Assembly (NCBI GenBank): GCA_903772945.1
Contig: CAICTM010000373.1
Span: 1-64,000, forward strand
Direction of reading: 5' to 3'
DNA from: Seminavis robusta
Lineage: Eukaryota; Bacillariophyta; Bacillariophyceae; Naviculales; Naviculaceae
DNA: 64,000 nt
Shown here: one piece after another, positions 1 through 10,283 of the stretch
Layout: each line of letters starts with the position of its first letter
Position numbering within the stretch: the first letter of the stretch is position 1
Made by a program: the position numbers and the translations under genes
Notes under the pieces: generated by a model
Database searches by the model: none
What the model saw: the letters and a program-made list of their open reading frames with translations, nothing else
Told to the model about the DNA's origin: nothing

Positions 1-470
1 GACGCACCTCTATCGACGAACGCACCTCTATCTTCGAATGGCACGATGCACCTCTACCTTCAAACGGCACAACGCACCTCCATCGATCGCTCGACGAACG
101 CACCTCTATCCTTGAACGATACCGTTACCACTGCTACCGCTACTATCCAGCCAACACCAACCCAACAATCATCTAAGAGCGCATAATGGGGTCTCGCGAA
201 AACAGCGAGGTCTGGAAGGTACCGAACGACATGCGTCCCTAGGCGATGGTGACGTCATTGCTCCCGTATTTGGATGGTATCTCTCTCTTTTGTGCCGTTC
301 GAGGGTAGAGGTGCGTCGTGCCATTCGAGGATAGAGGTGCATTCGTCGAGCGATCGATCGTTAGAGGTGCGTCATGCCGTTCGATCGATAGAGGTGCCTC
401 GATCGGTGTAGCAGATCGGTGGCAGTGGTATCGGTATCAGTGGTAGCAGTAGTGGTGGTTGCATAGAAGG
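1..470. repeat. Fold-back (inverted) repeat cluster, left end cut by window
   Basis: The left arm (1-150) has about five copies of a 12-base unit reading CGCACCTCTATC, separated by CGAACG or GGCACGA spacers. The right arm (about 295-400) has four copies of the complement, GATAGAGGTGCG. Outside these, 118-150 (TACCGTTACCACTGCTACC) is mirrored near 425-460 (GGTATCAGTGGTAGCAGTAG). The arms could pair around a loop at about 150-290. It resembles a fold-back or MITE-like element with internal subrepeats. No coding capacity or target duplication is visible, and the left end lies outside the window. Confidence 0.65.
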
Positions 471-1471
471 ATGATGTTATAAGATACTAAAGGTAGCGAG
501 ATGTAATACGAATGATGTTATAAGATTATGAGGAAAGGCTACTTTGTTGTCTATGGATATCTGTAGATGAGTGGAGGCTAGATTCCGGTTGACGGTGGAC
601 GGTCAGACGGCCGGAATCAGCAGAGTCGAGTCTTTCGAATTGTTTCCAGTTTCCTCGGAAGAAGCGAGCGCTGCTGGCTGCATTTGCAGACACTCGTGTG
701 AGAGCTGGGGTATCTGGCAGTAGTAAAGCGGAGAATCCACGATGCCTCGAGCTTCAATAAGCAAAAATCAGCCAGCTTGCTTTCAGGCAGGGTGCGTGGT
801 ACGGTACGAAGGAAGTCCGGGAGTATGAAGGAAATCCATTTAGCACTGTCAACTGTCAAAATTGGTTGCTTGACCAGTGGCCGAAATCCCACTGTGTCCA
901 ATGTCCAATGCACTTCTTGGGCAAGAACGAAATACCCCCAGCGGAGTAACGCTGGTTCCAACAACCAGCCCCAAGTTCACAGGGTGGTAGTATGGATCAG
1001 GAATCAGGAGAGACTGCTGCCTCAAGTAAACTGGTTCAAAGAAACGAGTCGGGTACCAAAGCAAGCCTCTTTCGCTCCCTCCCTAATAATATGTGGGTTG
1101 CTACCAGCTAGAGGGGAAAAGATAGATGTGGCCAGTAGCCAGCTGAAGATCTCTCGCAGTCCAGCTAGCTGGGCGTTTTAGTTGATTGATCATTCATTCT
1201 CTAGCTAGCTAGCATTCTTCCAATTTATACCTTGACAAGTCTAACCCGGAATGACTGGTTTAGAGGTCAAATCAAAACATAGTCCCCAAGCAAATCGAGT
1301 CAACTTTAAGCATGTCAGTCCTGCTGAAAACTCTACATCTGGTTCAGAGGCATGTTGGAGCGGAATCGAACGGTTGGATGAATTCTGGGACACTCTCCGT
1401 GCAAAGATCTCCTCACATGCAATATCTTGCCCATGCGCTGATCAACAAAACAGACGTGGCCCTCAGTCTGG
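471..1471. other. Intergenic region, no gene recognised
   Basis: About 1 kb downstream of the first SGNH gene's stop (that gene is on the minus strand). Open frames here are short, overlap on both strands and match no family I know. TAGCTAGC palindromes occur near 1160-1215. Nothing else was seen. Confidence 0.5.
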
Positions 1472-2500
1472 CTAGGAGTGATCTACATAGAACTGGTCGT
1501 CCATGATTCCTGTCACTCGCAAGGCTGCACTCCACAGTTCTGTTGCTTGTTCTTGTGTGGGCAACGGTCCCGAAGTTCGGTAAGTTCCAGGCCCAGTTTT
1601 CCAAAACGCAGGATCATAATCTGGTGGTTCCTCGTTTAGCATGGTGGCATAGAGAACACAAACTTGTAGCCATGTTCCCAAGGGGGTAGGATGAACACCA
1701 TCTGCCATGTAAAGCTGTTCCCATAGTTCTACATTTTTGGACTTGACTTCTGCATAGGCCTCTCCCACTGGTGAGACTCTTGCTTCCTTGGGTCTCCTGG
1801 TTCCAATGCTAGTATCAGATTGCCGTCGTTTTTGAAAGCACTCTGTGACCTCGTTCGCATAATCATGATATCCATCATGCAATAATTTTGTGAATTGTTC
1901 AAAAGTGCCAAATTCAGTTTTGGTATGTTGATAAGCAGCTGTCTGCAAGAAGATAGGTGTTGCCCCAGTATCCCAAGACTGTTGGGCAAATTTTCTCTTT
2001 AGAAGAACATTGGTGGTCATTTGCTCCATTGGTGTGGCAGGAGCTTTGGTTTGATCATTGAGAACGACATAATCCCAGCTCTGTGTCGTGTTGTCAAAGA
2101 GTTTGTCCATTGTCAGATCTTGGTGTGACTGGGTAAGTCCAGGGTCGCATCCACCCATGTCCGAATGAATAATGTTCAGATACATGCCTGGTTTCATACA
2201 AGATTCATACATAACATGGTACTTTCCGGAAGCTTCAATCAATCTTGCCAGTAAACCAGGAGAATCATTGACAAAGAGAATACTGTTGCCCACAAAGGCA
2301 ATCCTCAGTGATTCCTTGGGCTTGGATTTGTCACGTCGGAAAGTCTTCCGTGTCTTTGCATTGGTGCCACCACCCAGAAGGATGGAATGAAAATTTGTAG
2401 CAAAAGAGAAAATGCCCAATAGTCCCCCAATTATCAAGCATCGTTCCAGTAGTGAACTCTGCCCCGATGAGCCACTCTTGCTGTATGGATTCCTTGGCAT
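1472..2500 (-). CDS. SGNH-hydrolase-like type II membrane protein, copy 1
   Basis: A 342-residue single-exon protein starting MPRNPYSK. A hydrophobic anchor covers about residues 21-36, after a short polar N-terminus, so the catalytic part is probably lumenal or extracellular. SGNH/GDSL-type blocks are visible: the nucleophile block FVGNSILFVND with Ser73, a DYVVLNDQ block near 143-150 whose Asn148 may be the oxyanion-hole residue, and the C-terminal DGVHP block with Asp267 and His270. The family hydrolyses esters such as acyl or acetyl groups on lipids or glycans; the substrate here is unknown. A close paralogue lies on the opposite strand at 4595-5617. The start is supported by the paralogue's matching MPKNPY start. 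The frame is unbroken. Confidence 0.85.
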   Translation of the reverse strand: MPRNPYSKSGSSGQSSLLERCLIIGGLLGIFSFATNFHSILLGGGTNAKTRKTFRRDKSKPKESLRIAFVGNSILFVNDSPGLLARLIEASGKYHVMYESCMKPGMYLNIIHSDMGGCDPGLTQSHQDLTMDKLFDNTTQSWDYVVLNDQTKAPATPMEQMTTNVLLKRKFAQQSWDTGATPIFLQTAAYQHTKTEFGTFEQFTKLLHDGYHDYANEVTECFQKRRQSDTSIGTRRPKEARVSPVGEAYAEVKSKNVELWEQLYMADGVHPTPLGTWLQVCVLYATMLNEEPPDYDPAFWKTGPGTYRTSGPLPTQEQATELWSAALRVTGIMDDQFYVDHS

Positions 2501-2963
2501 TATTTTACTTTATGAACGGATGACGTTGTGCGAATCTGTGCACACCTGCCATGAAACTAGCGAAACGGATCTTAATCTTGGCTGCCTTTGCTGCTACTTC
2601 CTTTTAGTCATCGCCTCCTCTAAAACTGTTGTTCAGGGTGAGCTCGATGGGTTGAGGGATGGAAGGTTCCGAGGTGTGTTCTTGACTCTGGTGTCACACT
2701 GTCGCAGGAAGTTAGAAGGGGAGATCTTCGTGTATCCTCAACTCTACTGCACGTACCACATCGACCAAAGTTGTCCTGCCATGCATCAACACAAACTTCC
2801 CCTGGCTGCAGGAGGATCTGGCTAGCTAGGCAAGGCAATGTCTATCGGAAAGTCTCTGGTTATTCTATCATGATTCTCGGATCGATGCGGAAGTTACTAA
2901 GGCCAGCCAGCGGCCAGTGGTATCGTGCAGGCTGAATTGTCCTTTGCAGTAGGAGTCCAACCT

Positions 2964-3714
2964 TTAACCAGTGATGCCTGCGATGTGATAATACACGACC
3001 GGGCGCCCTTGTTCAAACTCCCATTGAATCCTGTACTTGTCAACCCAATAGAAGAAGGTGTACGGGAAAGGGTCCAACGGCACTGGTGCATCTTGAGTGA
3101 CGAAGCGTCCCTGATGGTTCATTGCCTTCAGCTGATGATAAGTCTTCACTGCGTCTTGCAACTCTACTGCAATATGCCGGACACCACCAACATCATTGGT
3201 TTCAAAGTAGGGCAACTGTAGATTGCCTTGGAAAGGAGAATAGTAGTAAAACAGCCCCAAATAGAGATTCAGGACTTCATGTTTCAAAAAGATGATGTCA
3301 ACACGGCAGTCGCCTTGTTCGAATCCAGCATCCAGGCAAAAGCCATAGTTTGTAATGTTTCGGTACTCCATCTTTCCATCTGCATTGTAGGCAGGCTTGA
3401 AGCCCAAGATTTCTTCGTAGTACTGGGCCCCAATGTCGATGCTGTCGTTCACGACAACGTTGATGTGAGAAATGGCTGCAATACCAAGCGTCCCGTGGGA
3501 ACGGATCTTGGTGTCTGGAGCTGATCGATTGCTATTGCGCTCTTGTACGAAGAGAGCTGTCATGGTGCCCCCCCCAAACGGTGGCAAGCACTGTCGTAAA
3601 GGCCATGAATACAAGAGGTATCTTAGAGGACCTCGCCGTCGCATTGCTCGGGCTCTTCGGTGTCCCTTCGGGTGTGCCGACTCCATGGTCGAGGGGTTGC
3701 TCGACGTCTTCCAT
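2964..3714 (-). CDS. VOC (glyoxalase/bleomycin-resistance fold) membrane-anchored protein, frame shift at G8 run
   Basis: The C-terminal part is a vicinal-oxygen-chelate domain: the first half contains ISHINVVVND and YYEEILGF, the second GVRHIAVELQD and a final IQWEFEQ strand. VOC enzymes include glyoxalase I and dioxygenases; the reaction here cannot be assigned. The domain frame runs upstream to 3788 without a convincing ATG start. The frame starting with ATG at 3714 (MEDVEQPLDH) gives a sensible polar N-terminus and a membrane segment (IPLVFMAFTTVLATVW), then leaves the VOC frame at a run of eight G (C on the plus strand, about 3568-3575). With seven G the two parts would be continuous. 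I read this as one gene with a homopolymer indel, which may be an assembly error. Confidence 0.75.
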
Positions 3715-3788
3715 TTCTTGATTGATTGTTCTTTGTCTCCTGAACTGTGGATAAATGTTATAGGTGCTGGCTTGGATCTTGTGAGCAC

Positions 3789-4594
3789 TTCAGGGCTGTC
3801 GTTGTCTATTCACTGCCAATGCAGACCGGGCTGAAACTCGCTTTATTGCACACCTGTGACTGATTGCCCACGCATCCATGCTGTTTCCAGTCTCCTCGTA
3901 CTGCAACAGGGGCTCTTCTGAAGAGAGATAATACTAACCTAGTGGAGCGAATGGTCAAGATAGAAGACAGAGCAGGCTAAGACTGGAGTGAATGTCAATC
4001 CAAAACCTCTGGTGCTCGAGCGTCCTTCTATCATACAGTAAGAAAGTGGGACTGATTGAAGATTCATTCTTTCCAACAATGACAGCACCTACAGTTGAAA
4101 GCCAGAAACTGGAAATCTCGAAGACAGCATGAAAGGTTACTCCAGGGCGTTGGCACTGCCAAGGCCTAATTGATGCTCGAGTAGTTAGTTGGCTGCTGCC
4201 GGGCAAGGGTATTTCGTTGTCTGCTTCTTTCTCAACATCCCCCCAGGAAAGAGCAACTGGTCGTTCCTACAATCCCGGTAGAGTTGGGGTTCGAATAAAT
4301 GACTTGATGAGCAATCGATTGATTCATCATTCATTCGATTCGATTCGATTCATTCAGATCTTTGGATCTTTCTTTTTCTTCGGATCCGCGGTCCAAGCAA
4401 GGAGGGAGAACCCACCTCTCGACAAAAGGGAAACGGTTGTGGTCGCTGCCATCACTCTTCAAAGGAACATACTCGTAGTAGTGCCAAACCAGGAACAAGG
4501 AAGTCGATGGAAGCTACCGGTATGTTGGATCTGGTCAGCGGACTTTTCAGTGGTGGAAGTTCTTCATGAAAATCATAAGAGAATCAAGTACGAA
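3789..4594. other. Intergenic region between VOC gene and second SGNH gene
   Basis: This holds the upstream regions of two divergent genes. A GATTCGATTC-type pentanucleotide run lies at about 4318-4357. An open frame continues upstream from the SGNH start as far as 4217, but it begins at a TTG and has no counterpart in the paralogue, so I treat it as leader. Nothing else was recognised. Confidence 0.5.
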
Positions 4595-5617
4595 ATGCCA
4601 AAGAATCCATACATCAAAACGAGCCCACGTGGGCAAGGCTCAAAATCTGGGCAAAGCTCAATATTCAAACCGTGCTTGATACTTGTTGGCATATTGGTCA
4701 TTTGCTCTTTTGCCACAACTTATCATTCCATCCTTCTGGGTGATGTCACCAATCCAACGACCCGTCAGACGTTCCCACGTGACAAATCCAAGCCCAAGGA
4801 ATCCCTGAGGATTTTATTCATAGGCAACAGCATTCTCTTTATGAATGATTCTCCTGGTTTGCTGGTGAGATTAATTGAGGCTTCTGGAAAGTACACTGTC
4901 ACACATTATGAAACTTGTCTGAAAGCAGGCATGTATCTGAACATGTTTCATTACTCGCAATGCCCCTATCAAATGAGCCAGTCTCGCCAAGATATGACAA
5001 TGGAGCACCTCTTTGACAACACGACACAGAGCTGGGATTACGTCATTCTCAATGATCAAACCAAAGCTCCAGCATTGCGATTAGAGCAGCAAACCACCAG
5101 GGTTCAGATGAGAACCAAATTCGCACAGGAGTTTTGGGATACTGGGGCAACACCAATCTTCTTACAAACAGCTGCATACCGACACCCCTTTGCCGATTTT
5201 GGAACTTTTGAACAATTCACAAAATTATTGCATGATGGATACCATGATTATGCCAATGAGGTCACAGAGTGGTTTCAGAAACGATGGCAATCTGATACTA
5301 GCATTGGAACCAGGAGACCCAAGGAAGCAAGAGTTTCACCAGTGGGAGAAGCCTATGCGGAAGTCAAGTCCAAAAACGTAGAACTATGGGAAAAACTTTA
5401 CATGGCAGATGGTATTCATCCAAGTCCCTTGGGGACATGGCTGCAAGTGTGTGTTTTATATGCCACCATGCTAAAGGAGGAACCACCCAAGAATTATCCT
5501 GCCTTGTGGATTACTGCGCAGGGAAGGCCCCCACAAGAAGAAGCAACAGAACTGTGGAGTGTGGCCTTGCAAGTGACAGGGATCATGGATGAACAGTTCT
5601 ATGTGGATCATTCCTAG
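4595..5617 (+). CDS. SGNH-hydrolase-like type II membrane protein, copy 2
   Basis: A 340-residue paralogue of the protein at 1472-2500, in the opposite orientation. I chose the ATG at 4595 (MPKNPYIK) because it aligns with the other copy's start. It has the same order: hydrophobic anchor (CLILVGILVICSFATTY), FIGNSILFMND nucleophile block, DYVILNDQ block, and DGIHP with the catalytic Asp-His pair. It has a short Gly/Ser/Lys insertion before the anchor and lacks a few residues near the C-terminus. Similarity to copy 1 is uneven: about 190 bases near 5205-5395 are roughly 93% identical by eye to copy 1 (1725-1915), while the N-terminal halves differ much more. Function as for copy 1; substrate unknown. 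Confidence 0.85.
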   Translation: MPKNPYIKTSPRGQGSKSGQSSIFKPCLILVGILVICSFATTYHSILLGDVTNPTTRQTFPRDKSKPKESLRILFIGNSILFMNDSPGLLVRLIEASGKYTVTHYETCLKAGMYLNMFHYSQCPYQMSQSRQDMTMEHLFDNTTQSWDYVILNDQTKAPALRLEQQTTRVQMRTKFAQEFWDTGATPIFLQTAAYRHPFADFGTFEQFTKLLHDGYHDYANEVTEWFQKRWQSDTSIGTRRPKEARVSPVGEAYAEVKSKNVELWEKLYMADGIHPSPLGTWLQVCVLYATMLKEEPPKNYPALWITAQGRPPQEEATELWSVALQVTGIMDEQFYVDHS

Positions 5618-6712
5618 CCATCCACTACGAGTCAGACACCACAATCCTCTGAACAGGCATGCGTGGGCTGTGGCTCGTGGTGGCTGCGATCTCATGAGGC
5701 GATTGCATTGGCTGAATTCATGACTGCAATCGCCCAGCCAAAATGTGGTACAGATGGTGAAATTGGACGTGCTTGATCCGCGCACCGTACAAGCCCATGG
5801 CTTTTGAAGTCGTCCGAATTCGCCTCGCTAGTCTGAAGACGTAAAGCTAGCTAGCTAGCTAGATGCTTATCCCGCTACCGGTTGTGATGGAACCCCAAGC
5901 CATGAGAAGCCCCCACTGTCAGGATGTATCGTTTAGCTTGGTTGGTGATGAGTGAGCGCACCCTCTAGCTAGAGATAACGGTACGCTTAGGACGACAGTC
6001 AAAAACTGTCGAGATAGACTACTTTTTCCGTGGCTCTGAACTGGCTACTGAGTAGCTATCAGAGTCTCGTGGTAGAAGCAACGAAAGCAAGCTGGCAACC
6101 AGCTGGAGCCTGTGCTATTGTTTGACATCGTCAGGGACCGGGAGGATAGCTATCTTTGGTGTCACGAACCTAGCTACTAGTTACTGAGTAGTAGCTAGTG
6201 AAACTAGGAGCAGTCATTTGTAGAAAGTCCTGGCTTCACCGTAGCTTGGCAGTGAGTGGTCCCTCGTTGGAACCGGTAGCCAGCATACACTTCAGGCAGG
6301 AGCGGCTATGTATACCTGTCACATGCAGTGGGGCTATCATAAAACAGGAAGCTGATCAAACTCAGTATGTGAGCTCATAAGGTGTTCAGGGCGAGGAAGC
6401 TGTTTGCCAATCTTCCTTGGCCTGGCACCTTGGAACAGGACGAAAACACACAAAAAGTGGGACGTAGCCAGTTATTATGCTACCCATACACCGCAGCTAC
6501 GCCCAGAACGATCGAAAAAGACTTGAGGTCGACGCAATGCCGCAACTCAAAACCACAACATCCATCCAACTTCTACAATCATCGACCTTTACCGGATTTC
6601 TGCAATCATTTTTACAGGATTGGGGCTTGCCCACCCGCAGTCGAACGTTTGCTTCATTAAAATAAAATAAACAAGAGGGCCAAGATCCCCCTTTATCACA
6701 ACTAGCTAGTAG
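5618..6712. other. Intergenic region, no gene recognised
   Basis: About 1.1 kb between two converging genes. It has several TAGCTAGC palindrome clusters (around 5848-5866, 5960-5975 and 6170-6200). The open frames are short and look random. Confidence 0.45.
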
Positions 6713-7408
6713 CTAGAGCAGGTTTTTCTTTACAAATTTGACAAAGGACGCGATTCTCTCCTGAGCCTCGCTTTTCTCATTAGCATTGTCCTTACCGCTT
6801 TGGGGGCTCTGTGCTTCGTTGTCCAGAAATACCACAATAGAAACATGTTTGGGTCCAAAGGCTTTGCCCAGCTCTTTGGAGGCCCTGCCTGGAAGGAGAA
6901 GAATGGGCAAGCCGCCGCCTTTCCCATCGTTGGACTGCGCGATCTTCTTGGCCATTACTGGAACATGGGAGAGAATGGTGGGTGGATAGATATCCCGGGC
7001 CAATACCACCAAGCCAGGCTTCACCGCCAACTCTTCACCAGCCATGGCCTTTTCCAAGGCACGAGTGCACTGGTTGGTGCCAATGATGATCTGCTTGGGC
7101 CATGGTGGTCGGTTCACTTCAATGCTTGTAGCTTCTTCCGTCGCTGGAGAGTTGTCCTTCAACGTATTCCGATGTGCCGTCTTGCCGCGATATAAGTCGA
7201 ATGGTCGTATTATCTCTTTTTCGAGTCGCTCCAAGAATACTTCCTTTGAGTGGTTGGAGGCAACCTCAGTGCGAATGGGTTCACTGCTGCCCCCCTCAGC
7301 ATCAGCAACACATGCCAAGGAATGACTGTGAAGCCAAGATTTAGGGTTCTCTCTCTTCTGTCGCTTTGTTGGGCGATTCATCTTGCCTAGACACGAAAGG
7401 TAGTGCAC
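6713..7408 (-). CDS. L7Ae/L30e-fold RNA-binding protein, RNase P/MRP subunit Rpp38-like
   Basis: The 231-residue frame (or 222 from the second Met, MNRPTKRQKR, at 7381) has a basic N-terminus that could be a nuclear signal and an L7Ae-type domain at about residues 100-195. The best match I can recall is human Rpp38: IIIGTNQCTRALEKA corresponds to its IGVNEVTRALE, PPTILSHVPVMAKK to its PAMITSHLIQL, and GKAFGPKHVSIVVF to the closing strand. Rpp38 binds kink-turn RNA in nuclear RNase P and RNase MRP, which mature tRNA and rRNA precursors. A generic L7Ae or NHP2-type protein is the alternative, but those are shorter and lack the long N-terminus. A single exon suffices. Confidence 0.72.
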   Translation of the reverse strand: MHYLSCLGKMNRPTKRQKRENPKSWLHSHSLACVADAEGGSSEPIRTEVASNHSKEVFLERLEKEIIRPFDLYRGKTAHRNTLKDNSPATEEATSIEVNRPPWPKQIIIGTNQCTRALEKAMAGEELAVKPGLVVLARDIYPPTILSHVPVMAKKIAQSNDGKGGGLPILLLPGRASKELGKAFGPKHVSIVVFLDNEAQSPQSGKDNANEKSEAQERIASFVKFVKKNLL

Positions 7409-9386
7409 AACGCTTATTCTAATGCCTCACTCTATCTTGGACCAACACACCCCAGCCTTTGCTGACACTTTCGAGAGCTCTGTCGACTACTTGAGTTTGA
7501 TCTTAAACTCGGGACAAGAGTAGATGTTGATCAAGGTAAACACTGCCACAGATTGCGTCTGCTGGAGCAGCAGACAGCGGTACTGGTACCAAATAAATCG
7601 AACTGGTAGTCGGTAATTGGTAACGTAGAAGGTAGATGTGGTAAAACACAAGTACAGTAGGCTTTTAAAACATTTCTTAACAAAATAACAACTATTGCTC
7701 TATTTTACCTCAGCTACTAAAACATTATTGTTTCGGGGAGATTACTGCTCGATTGCCAGTCGGCAGCACGGAAGACACCTAAAGCGTTTAGATCTAAAAT
7801 GAGATAAGACTCAAGAACTCACAAGGAAGACTAAAGGAGACCGAAAGTCGCGGATTAAGTAGCGACCGCTGGTCATTCCAACACCGCAGCTTAAATCACC
7901 GAGGACCACCACGAGCACAAGCAAAAAGGTTTTGGGATTTCGCAACTAAGTACCCCGAGTTGGCGACGAAGTGAAAGGAAGCGTAAACGTGAACCATGAG
8001 AGCAGCGATTTAGAAGGTAAAGAACGTGAAGGAGTCCCAGCGGGAAGGGATTGGATGGCCGATAAATCATGCTTGAACAAGGAACTCCCGAATTGTGTTC
8101 TTCAACAAGATACAAAATCATTCTGGAGAACTTCATCATTAAAAAGGCTTCCCAACACATCAACTTCAATGCAAAAAGCAAGATCCAGTGGGCTCGTGGG
8201 ATCTCACATACTCCAAGGTGCTGCTGTGTGACGGGTAGAGGGACGGACTGACAAGCACAACTCAAGGACGCAGCTAACAAGCATCGTTTCACACGATTTT
8301 AGCAAAAAGCTTTTGTTTGGACTCTAATCGAAAAAGTACTCTGAAGCCACAGTGTTACCAGATCTGATCGTGATGCATAGAAACACAAGCAAGTGCCAGT
8401 TACCTAGGATTGAACAGCCCTACGGTATCCTCAGAGGTACGGATGAAGGCAGCTCGAGTTTATTTTTTGATCGAAGTAACGCAACCGCGCTGGAGATGAG
8501 CCTCTTCGGAGAATTAAGCCCCGACAGACAAATCGTGAAATGACCTTGCAAACCTGAATGCTTTGGAACCCAGCAGGTGAACCAAGCACAGTGTTCGTGG
8601 AACACTTATGCTGTTGGAAGATGATTATTCGGACCGTCTCCCTCTTTTGTCAATCCTGTAAAGACTTTCGGTCACTGCCCAAAACTGTGTCGAACTGTGT
8701 CGAACAAGTATGACTACAGGGAACAATCCTTTAAATGGCTTTGAGCATTCGGATCTTTTCCTTGAGTCGAATCGAGTCCTGTGAAACAGAATACGTCCAT
8801 TCTGCTGACCTTGTGGTAGTACGGTACTCTAGTGGTCTACTGTGGTCGACTTGGTTGGATGGAGTTCCTTTTATGCCCCTATAGTAATTTATTTAGTAGG
8901 AAGAACTCACCTTGTCGAACGTCTTCCTCATCTTTCCTCATCAAGTAAGTGTAAAACATCAGTAGCCAAAGGGGGTCCTGAAAGGCTGTTAATTACATTG
9001 CATGCACACGGTACTAGCTAACTGGGTGGGTGGGCAGCTAGCTGGTCGATGATGTGTCTGGCCAAAGACTGCTTTCGTGATGGTGGCCGGCACAGCAGTT
9101 AGTACCAGTACTGCAGTAGCACTCAGTAGTAAAACTATGAATAGAATAATGGGTAGATCCTGAAACCCCCAATCCCTTATCTGTATCTCTTGGTGGCACA
9201 GCCACAGCAGAGCCAGCCCTGCCAGCATCATAGCTGCCATCCATCTCTTCCATAAAATTTCGAGTGGAGCAGTTTCACAAGGGACAACCACCACAAACCA
9301 ACCGCCAAACAAAGCAAAGCTATTATCTAGTATTATCACGATTATAACTGACCAACAGCACAAACACAACACAATACAATACCACC
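7409..9386. other. Intergenic region, 2 kb without a recognised gene
   Basis: Both flanking genes point away, so this contains two upstream regions. The longest frame (7891-8292, minus) encodes a Cys/Leu-rich peptide without recognisable domains and is probably chance. The last 80 bases before the cyclin ATG are CA-rich (ACCAACAGCACAAACACAAC), as often in diatom 5' leaders. Confidence 0.45.
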
Positions 9387-10283
9387 ATGTTGTTTGAAAG
9401 TACCAACGCCGACGATGCCCTCGATGTCCTCAGGGCCATGAGGAAACTGGAAGAGAACGGCTACGCCGTGACGACCGACGAAGAGCTTGTAGAAGAATTC
9501 GTGGGAGGTGACCAAACTAGACTGACACCCGATTGCAAGCGTGTGGGAAGATGGCGCGCCAAGATGGTTGACTTTTGCTACGAAGTTGCCGAATACTGCA
9601 TGAGCGACCGGGAAACAGTGGCCATTGCCATGAGCTACTTGGATCGGTTTTTGCGAACACCTGCGGGCTTGGAAGTGTGCCAGAACCAAGACTTGTTCAA
9701 GTTGGCCGCCATGACGTGCCACTACACGACCATCAAGATCCATGAGCCACCCGCCGTGCCACCGGAAGTGATTTCGGAAATGTCTCTGGGAGCATTCAGC
9801 GTGGAGCAAGCAGAAGACATGGAGTTTGTCATTCTGCAGTCCATCGGATGGAGGGTCAACCCGCCTACGTCGTATGCCTTTTTGCGTCAATTCCTCTACC
9901 TGATACCGGTCGGACTAATGACGGCCGCTACCAAGGAAAGTGTGTACGAAGAAGCAGTGCAACAGTTGGACTTTGCCCTGAGAGATCGTCACTTTGTCAA
10001 GGATAAGGAATCGGTGATTGCCATGAGCGGACTACTGAACGTACTCAAGGCCCACTGCGGCGACGATACCGAAAAGTATGTGGCGGTGTGGTCTACTCTC
10101 ATGAAGAACGTAGAGATGGATTCCAGAATAGTCCTCGCAACACAAGCCAAACTCAAGGCACTCGCAGACAGTATGGAAGCAGATGTCGAGTCCTTCGACA
10201 GCACAGGGTCAGTGGACAAGTTCCCTTGCAAACGTCTATTCTATGGACGAAGCAATTCCCTGCAGAGCATCGAAGTTTCATAA
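9387..10283 (+). CDS. Diatom-type cyclin (cyclin-box protein)
   Basis: A 298-residue single-exon protein. A cyclin N-terminal box spans about residues 50-160: RWRAKMVDFCYEVAEYC then TVAIAMSYLDRFL match the MRxxLVDWL...ETLYLAVNYLDRFL pattern of cyclins, with the Lys and the downstream acidic residue that contact the CDK. A second, weaker helical box follows (160-260). Proteins of this layout are numerous in diatoms as dsCYC genes, thought to link nutrient or light signals to the cell cycle; that role is family knowledge, not visible here. The ATG has a favourable ACCACC context. The second cyclin in this window (30443-31213) is only distantly similar. Confidence 0.88.
   Translation: MLFESTNADDALDVLRAMRKLEENGYAVTTDEELVEEFVGGDQTRLTPDCKRVGRWRAKMVDFCYEVAEYCMSDRETVAIAMSYLDRFLRTPAGLEVCQNQDLFKLAAMTCHYTTIKIHEPPAVPPEVISEMSLGAFSVEQAEDMEFVILQSIGWRVNPPTSYAFLRQFLYLIPVGLMTAATKESVYEEAVQQLDFALRDRHFVKDKESVIAMSGLLNVLKAHCGDDTEKYVAVWSTLMKNVEMDSRIVLATQAKLKALADSMEADVESFDSTGSVDKFPCKRLFYGRSNSLQSIEVS

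Noticed and set aside
777-1181. 134-codon open frame on the plus strand
   Set aside because: Overlaps other open frames on both strands and has no recognisable motif.
4217-4594. Upstream extension of the second SGNH protein
   Set aside because: Starts at TTG, has no counterpart in the paralogue, and runs through a simple repeat.
7891-8292. 133-codon open frame on the minus strand
   Set aside because: No domain, no sensible composition, rich in Cys and Leu by chance, and competing frames on the other strand.
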